From the NCBI GenBank assembly GCA_005281725.1, contig SSBO01000009.1, positions 6,882,303 through 6,946,302 on the forward strand: a stretch of DNA of 64,000 nt, written 5' to 3'. Shown here piece by piece: positions 13,534 to 26,051 of the stretch. A program made the position numbers and the translations under genes. This DNA comes from Wuchereria bancrofti. Its lineage: Eukaryota > Nematoda > Chromadorea > Rhabditida > Onchocercidae. The number at the start of each line of letters is the position of its first letter. Within the stretch, counting starts at the first letter, position 1. Under the pieces are notes generated by a model that saw only the letters and a program-made list of their open reading frames with translations, ran no database searches and was not told where the DNA came from.

Positions 13534-15328
13534 TTCAACCTTTTGCAACATTGGTCTTATGACATTCCTTATTCTTCTGCATGAAAAGAATTGATAGAAG
13601 AAATTACCTTAGCAGTTCACGTGCAGATTTTAACGTTTACGACATGCGTCAATGTAATTCTTGAATTTTTTTAGAAAGAAATGATGAATAGGTGTATTAG
13701 TAGTTAGTGTAATAATAGTTGCAATTCTCCGCCCACATTTATCACTTATTTCTTCTTCTTTGTCTTTTCATTGCTCTTATCATATATGATCTCTTTGAAA
13801 AAAGATATTTTATGGACTTCAAGAATCAGAACCAGTGATGCTATACCAGAAAATTTTTATTTTAATTTTTATTCTATTTTATTTCTTCACTTACATTCTT
13901 TCATGTTTGATTGAAATTGTTAACAAACTAGGAATTAAATACAGAAATCCTTCCTGGCCTATCAAATTTTCCATCATATCTCCTATGTTCATGACAATCT
14001 AAGATACTGAATTATTAAAAAAAAAAAGAAATATTGTACTGTTCAATTCCAGTCAAACAAGAAAGATACTTTTTTCTTCCAGTGGGTAAAAATTCTCACT
14101 TTAATCTATCATTTCACAATCATTTCTTGAATATCAATCATATTCTTCCCTTTTTTCACCGTTAACAATTTTACTGTTACACACAACTTTATGCTTGGTG
14201 TATTTCGATAGTAGCGAGTCGATGGCAACGACGATGACATCTTTGAACGGAAGAGCAATGGTGATATAAGTGGTAGTTAGGATGCCGAGATCGAGATCGA
14301 GACTAAGGTTGAAGTTGAACCCAAGACTGGAGCTGAAGTAAGAGTGGAAGGAGCATAAATCATGATGGCCTGGGTGGGTCTAATAAGCATTTGCAGAAAG
14401 ATTGTAGAATTCAAGGAGCGCTTAGTGAAATTCTCTCATATCAACTCTCCGCCTCGTTGCCGGCTCTAGCTTCCGTAGAGATTGTTGTCGTGACCCTTTT
14501 ATATTAACCTAGTTATCGTTTGTAATATTGGGCTGTTCTTTTAAGGCTCTCGTACTTTATTTGTACTAATTGTTTACTGGGCTGCTAAGTTAAAGACAAG
14601 TTCTATTTCCATTCCCATTCCCAGTTCCGTTCTCATTCTCATTCCCTTTCCATTTCGATCCATTCCTAAAGAAACTGATTGATAAGACCAATGCTTCCTT
14701 CTCAACGACTTTTCGTCATTTTTTCGACAATATACTTCTATTGCTTTTGCTTTCAACAGTCTTTCATCGCTCTTTTTCTTCCTTAGTAACATTCCTACTG
14801 TCTCCATTCTGCTCCCCGACCTTCAGGAGCTTTGTTATCGATGTTATCTCCAACGAGATGACAACGATACCGCAGCTTATTCATCATTTTTTGCTTTTCC
14901 ATCATTTCTTTAATTTAACGCATGTTTTATGATCACATTTCCTTGCTATTGAACGAGTTCAAGATTCCTTCGCATCTCATATCCTCAATTTCATCCAATT
15001 ATTTCGAATTATTTGTGGGTATTTCATTAGATACTTCACTGCAGAAATTGAAATTATGCTTTATTATGCTTTAATGCAGTTGTTCACTTATTTTCAATTA
15101 TTTTCGAGCTTTTTCGAAAGAACATTTTATTAATATATGAGTTTTGATGTTTAAGATTCTTATTTGAATTATGCTTGAATTAATGCGAAATTGTTAATAT
15201 TAAAGTAAAAAAGTATGAAAGAATGTTTACATAAATTAAATTCCGGATCAAGAGTTAATTAGTGACATCCAGGTGGAGTTTTAAGGTAAACTTGATAGGT
15301 AAGCTTGAAGAAGCAGTGAGTTATTTCA

Positions 15329-15368
15329 AAAATATATTAAACTAATGTGATTTAGTTTAATATATTTT
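15329..15368. repeat. Perfect 16-bp inverted repeat with 8-nt loop
   Basis: The arms 15329-15344 and 15353-15368 are exact reverse complements (right arm starts TAGTTTAATATATTTT), separated by 8 nt. The pairing is almost all A-T. It could be a cruciform-prone site or a foldback remnant. The stem is too short and AT-rich for a confident microRNA call. Confidence 0.7.
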
Positions 15369-17576
15369 ATTTGCTTGAAGAATGCTAAATTTAAAATATG
15401 ACGGAGTTTATTTTACTCTTAATTGATGAGATAGTTCTGTCACTTAATTGTGACGGTATTACATTAACTGTTAGGCATTATGGATTCTTAATAATATAAG
15501 ACTGATTACGTCGTGATAAGATTGAACTTTGATCTTTTTTGCCAGTAAAGTTTGGTCATCTAAATTTCAAATAATAGGATAAAACAAAAATAAAACTGTT
15601 TTTAAATGTTTGCATAAATTAAATGATCACAAGGTTGTTTTGCTTATTAAATGCACCAAAAATCATTCACAATTCAACGATCCTCTTTTTGCATGGCATT
15701 GAATTGTGAAAAATAACAACGACTTCTTCCATCTCTGTGAGAATGGAATGATGGAATGATTTTCAAAAGAAACCATTCATCCATTCATTCAACAGTTCCT
15801 TCAGGAAAATACAATGTGATCATGGCGGCTTTCTGTTCAATGATTCATCCAATTCTTTTTTTATGGATAATGTCCTTTGGTCAAGGCTTTGATCATTAAT
15901 AGGTTTATTGCTTTTAATGCAAGTGCTTCACCTGGAATGAAGTATTCTTCCCAATATTGAACGATAACAATTGCATTCTGTATTTGGCAAATATTACAAT
16001 AGCGAGTCGTAAATTGTAATCAATTCTTTTTGTATTTTGCAAAATAAACGGCTTGTGGCTGTAATACCTGTAGCAGGTGAGGTTGTGTAAAAGGAAGATT
16101 ATTTGTATAAAAAGAAAGGTTTAGATGATTCATCAGAATTTTATTAATAATATTTATTAGTTAAAAAGTTCCTACTTTTGATTGATTTTACTTGAAGATC
16201 TTGGGATCAGCTTTATCAGTTCAGCAAATTTCCACTCTATCTAACAAGGTTGATGAGTTCTCGTCTTTAGTTCTTAAATATTTATTGCGAACATCGATGC
16301 ATTGATGCCAATAATTTGAGCCTTAAAGACAGCGTCATTATTGGATTAGCTGAGTTTAGGCTTGAAAAAAGTAGAGAAAGTAACGAACTTATCGATCGAT
16401 TCATAAATTTTTGGAAACTTTTGTGTTTTCTTTGCTAGAAATTCCTTTAAATCATTTTGAATGTTAGAAAAATCTATAAGTTCTGAAAAAAAGAAACAAT
16501 CCTCTCGGGAAATTTAGGCTTTCTGAAACCAATAAAGAATTCATTTCTGTTTAATAGAGCCAGCAGATAATCTCTTACGTTGTGAAGTCAGTCAAGTATA
16601 TATGGGCGTGTGGCATAAGATTACGTTTGGAAATTGGAAGAATTATATGAGAAATGGATTTTGGTCTTATCAAAAGCTCTGAAAACTTGTTTTAAAAATA
16701 ATTTTAATTATTTTAGTGGAAGAGGCGAAGAAAAACACGTTTTCCAATTCGATATCAAATAGTATATGTGTGTATGTATATGTACATATATATATCGTAT
16801 TGTGGCAATTACAATCTGTTTCTATTTAAGCTTCAAAGATTTATTTCAGAAAAGAGTCTTTGTACGATGAATAATATTTCTTAGTGAAGAGTTTATGGAC
16901 TGATTTGTCAGATCATCGGTTGACTGTTACTATAACTTTTGGGTACATTTTTTTTCTCGAGAAGAGGAATATATTTTAAAATCCTTTTTGATCTTTCAGT
17001 GGATTTTCATCTCTTCTTTTGTTGGAGCAGTATATTCATCGATTTCTTGCGTGAATTATACTTTCCGAACTGGAACAATTTGAATTTCCCTATATTTTCA
17101 TGGTAATTGATTTTATTAATATGACCAAGACAAGAGTAACCGAATGTACAATTTATGCAACAGTTGTCCCGCCTTAATCATAACTTAATTATGCCAATTT
17201 GAATAACTGTAAGGAGAAGATATCAATAAAGTTAGAGATAAACTGGGTAAGAAATGATTAAAGTATGTAATGATTTATCTCTATAATCCTTATTTGATTC
17301 ATTTATTATGAATTCTCTTGTCTCTCTGATTGATACTAGCATATATCATTTACTGGAAGATACGGATAATCGCAGATTCTTTCCTGTATTTTAAATCACG
17401 TTATAATTCATACTTTCCCTCTCATTTCTTTTACTTACTTTCTAAGGAAAACTCTTTTTTCATTTTTTTATTTGGCAGCAATATATATTTCTCTCGCGTT
17501 GCGCAATTATTTTTAATAATTTAAATGATATTTAAAAGAAAAAAAAAGAAGACGAAATAATTAATAGAGTAAGGAA

Positions 17577-20500
17577 ATGAACGGAATGGAAGATGAATCT
17601 GTAGAGAAAGATGTGAAGGAAATACCGGTGAATAATATTGAAGTGACACGTAAGAGACGCTTTTACAAAGCGAATGAAAATCCTCCAGTTTCACTTGCAT
17701 TACTTTTTGCGTTGCAGGTAAATGCACTTTTTCTTATGATTGTACAAAGTACATTTCAATGTTCTCTTTTAAAAAAAAAAAAAAAATTTATATCTGTTTA
17801 AATATCTAATTCATATTTACCTTCATGGAATTGTTTATAATATGAGAGGAAGATCTGCTGAGATATGAATCATTTCTTGTAGGATCATTTCTAAATTACT
17901 GTGTAAAGTCTGAAGTCAGTTTGTTGAATCAAAATTTCGGAAGCGGAATTGCTGAAAAGTGATTTATGAATGCTATTACCTTTGCATAATGAGATGGTAG
18001 TTTCTGTAAAACTTATGATGCTTATTCAGCAAGTAATGGTATGTGTAAGCGCTCTTTTAACAATTCCATTCATTTTATCAAATGAGCTTTGTGCTGGTCG
18101 CGATGTATACACACTACGAGTTCTGCTTATTTCATCAACATTTGTCGTTAGTGGTATATCTACCATCATTCAGACAATCTTTGGGACAAGGTTCTTTTTC
18201 TTTAAATTGAGAGTAGCCCGAAGTGGACGTTGCACTGCATTCCATTATGTTTTAAAAGTAGGTAATTGATTGGCATTTATAATTAATTTGGTAGTAGTAC
18301 CTATTCTTCTATAGTTGCAATGGTTCTAAAATATGTTAATATGTCCCTATATTTCCTAAATTAAAAAAAAAAAAAGAAAATTTCAAACCCTATCGTTTAA
18401 ATATAACGAGCAAAAGATTTAGGACAGTTATGCAATTACAAGAGATTGCATGAATTTCAAATTAGCTTAGGGACATATTAACAAGGATTAGGAAGTATTT
18501 CAGGTTAGCGCTTTTACAAGGCACAGCATTTGCATATATTCCATCAATTCAAGTGTTTATGCAGTTACCTGAATATAAATGTACTTTTACGGATAATGAT
18601 GTTGTGACTGCTTCTATTTATCAGGATAAACTTGCTATTGTAAGTATCTTAATTTAAATCTTTAATTTAATTCTCGCTTTAAATTGCATATCACCATGTT
18701 TTAGAAAGAAAAGAGTCCTTTTTATGCTTTGTTGCAAATTTGTTCTCAACAATATAATATTCTTATCATTTGCTACCCTTTACCTGTTTGTTTTTCAAAA
18801 TGAATTAACTGGTAGTATCTTTGAGACCAGAATTATAAAGCTCTAGCATGAGCAGAAAACAAGTAGTAGTAGTAGTAATAATAAGTAATTAAATAACAAG
18901 AATAAATCTGTGACTTTTTGATTCACCCTAACAGAGTATTGCGACAAAAAAAATCCTTGAAAGTAGATAAAAGTATAAATGAAGATGTAGATTCAAGGAT
19001 GCTTAATGGCATCGTCCCTAATACCAATGATAATTGGTGTGACGGGTATAGTTGGCATATTGACAAAATTTATTGGACCAATTACTGTATCACCACTTAT
19101 GTTGCTGCTCGTACTCGGTGCGGTTGATCTATGCGTTGAACGGATTTCTAAACATTGGGTTGCTGTAATGTAAGTTTTTTTATAATTTTTTTTCGAAAAA
19201 TTCTTGCGAAGCTTGAAATTTTTCTTTTAAATTTTCGGCTTCTGAAAATGGTGAAAAATTCTTCAACATATGTTGCTGCTTTTAAATTTAGACAAGCAGC
19301 AGCTCTGTTTGCTACAATTTTGTATCTGGCGGATTGGAAAGTGCCTACACTTAGCTATAAAAATAATCGTTTTTCCATCGTTCGGACCAACATTTTCGGC
19401 CAATACCCGGTAAAATTTGAAAAATTGTTTGAAAAATTTTTGAAAAAGTTAATATTATATGCTGAATGTTTGAATGTTATTCGCCACAATTTCCTAATGA
19501 TTATGCAAACATTTCGTTGAATTTAGGATTAGAAATGAATTCTGAATTCTTTCAGTATTTGATCGCTATATTAACTTCTTGGGGCTTTTGCTTGTTTCTT
19601 ACGTTGACAGATTTAACGGCACCCGATAGTGCTGCTCGATTGGATAAAAATGAAACACTTGCCGTAATTAAGCGTGCCGAATGGTTCCGATTTCCATATC
19701 CTGGTTAGATTTAACTGTTCTTAATTTGAGACTGGTTGCTGCGAAATAAACTCGACATTTGTGTATTTCAGAATGGTGTTCACAGTAACTCTTTTCATCT
19801 TCTGTGTGATAAATAATTCTTTAAAAAAAGATTTTCAAATCTTTTATCGTTGAATTTAACAGCTTTGACGAAATGGATTAAAGAAGATTGACTATTCTCA
19901 GTCTGTTGATACATTTATTTCCGTTATTTACCTTCATTTCAATTAGGTGTCCCGCAATTTCATACTGGACTTTTTTGTGCATTCGTTATTTCGGCACTAA
20001 CATCAGTTTTCGAATCGGTCGGTGACTATCATGCAGCGGCACGGGTATCCGAAGAACGTTCACCACCGTCACATGCAATCAATCGTGGTATTCTGGCTGA
20101 AGGTAATATCGAATTAGTACTTTTCCTTCGCAACCTTTTAACAATTTCAAGTGATTCCACTGCATATTTATAGCGCTTTATTAGTTATAGAAGAATTCAG
20201 GTTGTGGTTCCTTGTTAGCTGGTTTACTTGGTCCAGGCGTTGGTATGACAACGCATACGGAGAATATTGGTGTCATTGGTGTCACTCGAGTAAGTAAATC
20301 TTTTGAATTCATTGCAAACAAGATTTGCAACAGACTTTTTGAACTTCATTATTTTTAATACCTTTTTTAATCTTGTCGAGCTTGGAAGTGTTTGATGTTT
20401 ATTTTTTCTTCACCGATTATTACTTTTTCTTGTATCAGCTGCGCACTGTTTTTAACAAATGATCGCTTACTTATCACCATTATTATCAGCCTAACTCATT

Positions 20501-21702
20501 AATCTTCCTTTAATGACCTCAGGTAGCAAGTCGATTTACAATGGTGTTAGCTGGAGTGATACTCATTTTGCTAGGCGTTTTTACAAAAGTTGGCGCTCTA
20601 TTGTCAACGATCCCGGATCCACTGGTTGGTGGTATTTTGGCTAGCAGTATGGCAATGGTTGGTGGTGTAGCAATAGCCAATATCCAGCAGGTATAGCTTA
20701 AATTCCGAAGGCCCTTTTAATTATGATTCCTCACTCTTATTAAGGTAAGTGATCAAATTTGAACTCTAACCTTGGAGTTGATGGCAATGCATGGATGCAG
20801 GAAGCGTTACATTATCTTTATTTATTCTGCTAGACGATCGGAATTATGGTTTTAGAAATTACCACCTCCTATATTATTTCAGGTTGATTTGAAATGTACA
20901 CGGAACATAGCTGTATTAGGATTCTCGATAATGGTTGGAATGATTGTGCCAAGCTATTTCCGAGAGAATCCTATCAGTACAGGTTCCATTTCCTTTCATT
21001 TTTCCTTAGAGATTCTTTGATTATTGTAATCTTATTATTTTATTGTTTTACGAAAACTGAGCCTTTTCGCCTTAATTGTATCTGTTCAGGGATAGCTGTG
21101 ATTGATCAAGTACTTACAGTTCTTCTTACATTACCGATGTTCGTTGGCGCATTCGTCGCATGCGTTCTTGATAATACTGTCTCAGGTAATTTCAAATTAT
21201 AGCAATAATAGTGCTATTACGAGAGAACCTTGTTAAAAATTCATTAAATTTCAATACAGTGATTTCTTGCTCATTGTGAGATAATTCTATAATTCATATA
21301 AATGAGTTAGACAAAATTACTAGAACAGTTTGCAATGTCAAATTTTTATTAAGGCGTAGATTGCATCAAACATAGACATAACAACCTTGGAGAAGAAAGT
21401 TCGTGATCGTAGGCATCTGATCATTTTTGCTTTCGAAATGTCCTCGAATGCATATAATATAAATATAATCTCACTTGATATGAAACTATCAACTGAAGTA
21501 ACTAATTACAGGTGCGACTCGTGAGCAACGTGGTTTACGTTCACGTGGTTTGGCGCATGACCTGGGCGAGAATAATTACGACGTATACTCATTCCCGGTT
21601 TGTATGATGAAAGTGATCGAAAAAGCATCTTATCTGAAAGTGTTGCCGTTCATACCAAAAGAAAAGAAAATCACCAATCGTGTGAATGACTCATTGCCGT
21701 GA
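17577..21702 (+). CDS. SLC23-family nucleobase/ascorbate transporter
   Basis: Multi-pass membrane transporter of the nucleobase-ascorbate (NAT/SLC23) family, likely in the plasma membrane. The substrate (nucleobase or ascorbate) cannot be told from sequence. Exons: 17577-17717, 18030-18190, 18504-18639, 18991-19169, 19292-19409, 19556-19703, 19947-20102, 20201-20289, 20523-20690, 20883-20982, 21090-21185, 21512-21702; they sum to 561 codons. Family marks in order: LFALQ/QVMVCVSALLTIPF in the first helices, IQGCLMASSLIPMIIGVTG, FESVGDYHAAARVSEE (about 316-331), HAINRGILAEG, and the NAT signature ENIGVIGVTR (about 367-376), followed by further hydrophobic helices and a short cytoplasmic tail. 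Exon 2 was started after the acceptor CTTATTCAG rather than an upstream AG because this preserves family continuity. Nematodes carry several such paralogs. Confidence 0.92.
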
Positions 21703-21842
21703 CGATGAAAGTTTATGGCTGTTAGGTAGTATTGAGAGATAAGAATTGGTGAAATTCATTGAAAATTGTAAAAGATTCAAAAAGAACTTCTAAAGGGTTG
21801 TAGAAGGCATAGAGATTTTCCGTACTTATCTTTTGAAGCAAG

Positions 21843-21888
21843 TTGACAATTGTCAAAACGGTCTAATTTGTCCTTGATTAGACCGTTT
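21843..21888. repeat. Palindrome plus adjacent perfect hairpin downstream of the SLC23 gene
   Basis: A 14-bp perfect palindrome, TTGACAATTGTCAA, occupies 21843-21856. It abuts a 12-bp perfect stem (21856-21867 with 21877-21888; AAACGGTCTAAT / ATTAGACCGTTT) closed by a 9-nt loop. With one bulged A the stem extends about three pairs further. It lies about 140-190 nt after the stop codon, so it may sit in the 3' UTR or at the transcript end. The function is unknown. Confidence 0.75.
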
Positions 21889-22278
21889 GATCACTACCTA
21901 CTTATGTGTGCAATGTATTTTTAGCATATTTGAAAATTCTCCAAAATAGACACATTCTTTCCCTAAAAATTGCTCTTCAGAGTAGTTTTTTAACCAGAAT
22001 TTTTACTTTTTCATTTAAGTTTGGAATTTGCCCCTTTAAAAATTCGAAATTTCTTGAATATCATGCAAAAAATAACGAATTGTGAAATCGATGAATTTTC
22101 ACGGCGGATTTCGACCACATTTCGTAACAATCCAAAAAGTTCTAATTGGAATTATACAAATATTTTAAAAAATAGAAATAAGATACTTTCGTAGTCTTCT
22201 GTGCTTCTAATCTCTCAATCTTATCTTGCAACATTCTACATTTCAGTTCTATTTTAGGAGAATTGGAAAGCAGAATAA
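21889..22278. other. Short intergenic gap
   Basis: AT-rich sequence downstream of the SLC23 gene. I see no gene, RNA or repeat beyond the hairpin just to its left. Confidence 0.5.
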
Positions 22279-23041
22279 ATGTTTATCTCCAGTAGTATAC
22301 TGATCTCTTTCTTCATGATTTTCTTCTCTAACAAACGTCAGAGAATACTCTTCTCTCCTTATCACTTATACATATATTTGCATCATTTTTGGAGCGCAAA
22401 AATTCCACGTTATAGCGAAAATGAACCACTTGATTATTTTCTTTCACGAATAACAGCTATCCGTGATATTACAATTCACTCTTGTTTGTTGTTGAAATAT
22501 TTATGATTTTTTAAATGTATATCGATGCTATTAATGTCTTCTTGAATGTATGTGAAATTTTCCCGAATAATATAAAGAAGACAAATAATAAGTAATTAAT
22601 TATTTATTACAGTCCTCGAGCAGAAGTTGAGATATTTCACTGAAATGATGACAACGGCAATTGCGGAAGACTACAAAAAAGTGAAAAAGAGGTTAAGACG
22701 TGAACAGGCGTGGAGACCTCCATATGATAAACGATATACAATGGTTTTTTGCAGAAAGTGCGGAAGGCGCAAAGGGTAACATAGCAGAAGCACAAATAAA
22801 AGACACTGCTAATGAATCAGGTATCAAAGCAACTGTTTGCAGTTCAAAAGAGGTTGGTATTCTGTCGGGATCAGAAGGAATGGCTGCAAGAAAGGCTGAT
22901 GAGGATAGTTCAGGGAAAGGGAATACGGATTACATGGCTGAACAAGGAACTTGGGGAGTTGGAAGTGCAAGTGGTCGAGGATTAGAAACAGGAGAACAGA
23001 AAAGTGGTTATTTTATGCCCAGTCAAGGTTATGTAACGTGA
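22279..23041 (+). CDS. Doubtful small gene, unrecognised product
   Basis: Three segments can be joined in phase: 22279 to about 22413 (hydrophobic start SSSILISFFMIFFS), 22613-22699 (amphipathic helix, KLRYFTEMMTTAIAEDYKK) and 22755-23041 (G/S/E/K-rich tail ending MPSQGYVT). The last junction uses TTTTTTGCAG as acceptor and a 55-nt intron. The last segment is less AT-rich than its surroundings and has a non-random amino acid mix (SEGMAARKADEDSSGKG). The first donor (CAC|GTTATA) is poor. A competing frame (RREQAWRPPYDKRYTMVFC) overlaps the second intron. No family is recognised. It could be a small membrane-anchored protein, a pseudogene or chance. Confidence 0.3.
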
Positions 23042-23652
23042 AGCACAAGATGGGGAAATAGTGAACGAATGTCTATATATAGTGAAATGAATGGCTTCAA
23101 CAAGATGAGAAAGAAAGGAATTCAAGTAGTTGAGGTCATGTCGAAGTAGATTTGGGAGGAAATTGCAATTGCAATTAATCAAGTGATAGAAACCTTCAAG
23201 GATAAGGGAACTGTTTACTAAATTCAAGCTAAGTTCAAACCAGAGTTTCAACTTCCTCTAATTCTTGTTTTTATGTTCCTATTCATTACGGTAAAGTCTT
23301 TAAAAAAAAAGTTTACTAGAGGAGGAAATGTAAGGAAGATGGAATCAAAACAGAATCAAAAAGACAAATTGCAAGGATTGAATCCTCTCTCTGAATCGTC
23401 TTAGGCCATCGATATTGGAGAATTTCAAATATGTGTAAGAAATTCCGTCATGAATCCTATCATGCAAGTGTATTAATTCTCGAAGAAACAGAAAAGAAGT
23501 AATTATACGTTAATAGAAGGGTGACAAAGAGAAGTGACCAAGCTATAAAGTCATTTTTATTATTTGTATGAGAAATCCAGAAAATGTCCGGGTAAATAAC
23601 TGATACACAAATGATATATTTTAAATACTGTCGTTAACAATACCAGAACAAC

Positions 23653-26051
23653 TCAAGCAAAAAAATCAGAATCAGAATCCTCAGTATTTAAATCAACCGT
23701 TTTCAATATTCCGTCATTAAATCTATCCATAAATGCCGGTTGTTCACCGACAGCATCATTTCCTGAGGTTCCTAGGATTTTAGTTAGGAAATCAAATCCA
23801 TCGTTTGCAGCTTTTGGTAAATTCGAAGCCTGCGAAGTGTTTTCTGTCTCCGTAGGCCTAAAAATTTCTTTCTAGAAATTAAAAAATTGGGTAGATTAAA
23901 ATAAGTTGATATTTACTTTCATAATTTTACAGTGCTAAATGAAAGGCTTCCCTTAACAAGCGACTGATTTGATTTGTTTAACTTCCAAGTTATCTCCAAG
24001 CTGACAATTTTGAAATCCTCGAAGTTGCTTTTTTCCGTAATTGCTATACATCATGAGTACTTTTGAAACACATAACCAAAAAAAACCTCGACTTTGCAGC
24101 TATTATTTCCTGATTTAATGATTTTTGATCGTTTCTTTGCGCATTCAGTATTTGACAGCGATCATATGTTTCTCCCCGGGTTACTGGAATTTTAAATATG
24201 ATTTACTGTTAACTATTCTCCGTATTTAAAATAATTCACTTACTTTTACTGATGAAAGTTTTAAAGAAAGGCTTGAAATGAGAACCAGAAATTATGAAAT
24301 TTCAACTGCAAACAGTAAAATTTTAAACAATATAATACATTAGTGACATGAAATTAATTGCTGATAAAAAATTATCAGACAGACACACCCTTTTCAATTC
24401 TAAAATAAAAATAAACTGATTACAATTTGCTTCAGTGTACTGTGTTTCTTGAAGATAACTGGATCCTTTCCGACGCTCCGTCGAAAGCACATTTGCATTT
24501 TCCTCCTTCTCATTAAGTAATTGTTCAAAATTTCCATCTTGATTATCACATGTTCTTTCTGCTATGCTGTTAGCATACTTCTGCAAATATTCCATCCGGA
24601 TCTGTTCATAATCTTCCACATCTGGTCGTGGAGTATCTAATAAAACGGAAGCATCTAAAAAAAATATTGAATGCAGATGTAAATTAGATCTATTCTATTA
24701 AAAGTATACTTTCAAAGATTTCCAATGGATTCAATGACCGCACTTTGACAACTAGATTTACCTATTTGATTGATTTGTGTACGTAATTCATGTAAAGTTT
24801 TCAGCTGAGCAACATTTTTTTTCCAAGGCATTTCTTGACTTTTTGAGGAACAAAATTTAGGTCCTAATGAAAGATAGTATTCAGCGGTGGATAAATGAAG
24901 TCGATGTTCACGTAAGTTCTCCAAATCCTCGGCTATTTCGCCTAGTCGTTTTTTGATTCTGACCAAATCGGATTCCAGTGCTGGTCCACTACAAAAAAAT
25001 TTCAAGAAAGTTTCGAAAACTTCGACCTACGAGAAAATAACAAAAATCATCAAATTTCTAGAAAATTCCAACCAAACTGTTACTCTTACCTTGATGGTAT
25101 TGGGTCGCTTGGTTCAGGATTGTCCAATTCCAATTTCACATGTGGCGCCATAAAATGTTTTCCAAAGTTCCAGTAGTATCTATTCGTTGCGAGGTTGTCT
25201 ACGATAGATCGTTGGAACTGATTCAGTGTTGATGTCTATTTATAATTAAATATTATGAATCTAAATTTTCAAAAATTTTTAAGAGGATTTATTCAATTTT
25301 GAAACATAATGATCTTTTAGAAGACTGCCCACTAATTCACACCAAATTTTATTCATTTCTTACACCTTTACTCATTTTTTCGTCTTCACCAGTTTTTGTG
25401 CGTTCTTTTATGAGAAATAGAAAATAATTGCTGGTAGCAAAAATTTTAAACAGTGCAAATCCAAATTTAGTTTTTTGACCCTAAAAATTATGAAATTAAA
25501 TAGGAAGGAAATTATAATGACATAAGTATTGGGAACCTGCTTATGCATTTGCATTTCGGGAGGTTTCCAGGTAGGATATTTCTCTCGTAGGAAATCCACA
25601 TATTCATCCTTAATAAAACAAAAAAAAAAAATCTGTTTATAAATGAGCACACCTATCTTCAGGATCTCATGAAAGTTGCAAGAAATTCCCATATCCAGGA
25701 TAATGGAGATAGAGTTGAAATGATTTTAGGGGGAAAGGGGTGATGCAAAGATCACGAAACAAAGAAAAACTGAAATCTCAAAGAAAGTGATGGAAATTTT
25801 TTGTTCTATATAGCTTTCCAACAATAATAATTTGTACCGCTTGGTTCAACACAGTAGTGAAGACAAGTATCCCGAAATGTGCTTATTATGAAAGGTCACT
25901 GTTTTATAGAAACCTCAGAAAGGTTCATGCTAAGGAAACATATAATCTGGCTTACCCTCGCCTTCTTTGCTGTTTCCAGTTTGAAATCCATTTTTATCAG
26001 TCGCTTCTCGAGTTCATCTATTTCATGTCGAACAGAAGTGGGACCAGTCAT
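23653..26051 (-). CDS. Unrecognised coiled-coil protein with acidic C-terminus
   Basis: The minus-strand ATG at 26051 begins MTGPTSVRHEIDELEKRL, a helix-forming start. Reliable exons: 26051-25956, 25608-25537, 25235-25090, 24988-24762, then from 24654 downwards; these are in phase with one another. Visible pieces are REKYPTWKPPEMQ, NRYYWNFGKHFMAPHVK, a heptad-like stretch ESDLVRIKKRLGEIAEDLE, and DVEDYEQIRMEYLQKYA. Probable 3' exons are a coiled segment near 24170-24075 (RCQILNAQRNDQKSL) and a last exon ending TEDSDSDFFA with the stop at 23653. The junctions between 24500 and 23860 are unresolved. A frame at 25480-25366 looks exon-like but breaks phase, so it was left out. No signal peptide or membrane segment is seen. 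It lies downstream of gamma-SNAP on the same strand. I do not recognise the family. Confidence 0.6.

Larger units (their letters stand above)
8873..17576. other. Gene-poor AT-rich intergenic stretch
   Basis: About 8.7 kb between PC2 and the SLC23 transporter, both on the plus strand. Open frames are short and rich in F, I, K, L and N, with no exon chain I could assemble on either strand. It contains a diverged direct repeat (13125/13485), a 16-bp perfect hairpin (15329-15368), pyrimidine-rich CATTCC-like simple sequence around 14600-14660 and a purine-rich GATCGAGATCGAG patch near 14290. The right part presumably carries control sequences for the transporter, but I cannot point to any. Confidence 0.5.

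Noticed and set aside
14574..14932. ORFs over the CATTCC-like simple sequence
   Set aside because: The minus-strand product is an artefact of a degenerate GGAATG-type repeat (GMGMEIEL, GMRMRTELG).
25366..25480. Exon-like frame (KERTKTGEDEKMSK) inside the coiled-coil gene
   Set aside because: Including it breaks phase with the next exon, and joining its neighbours directly is in phase.
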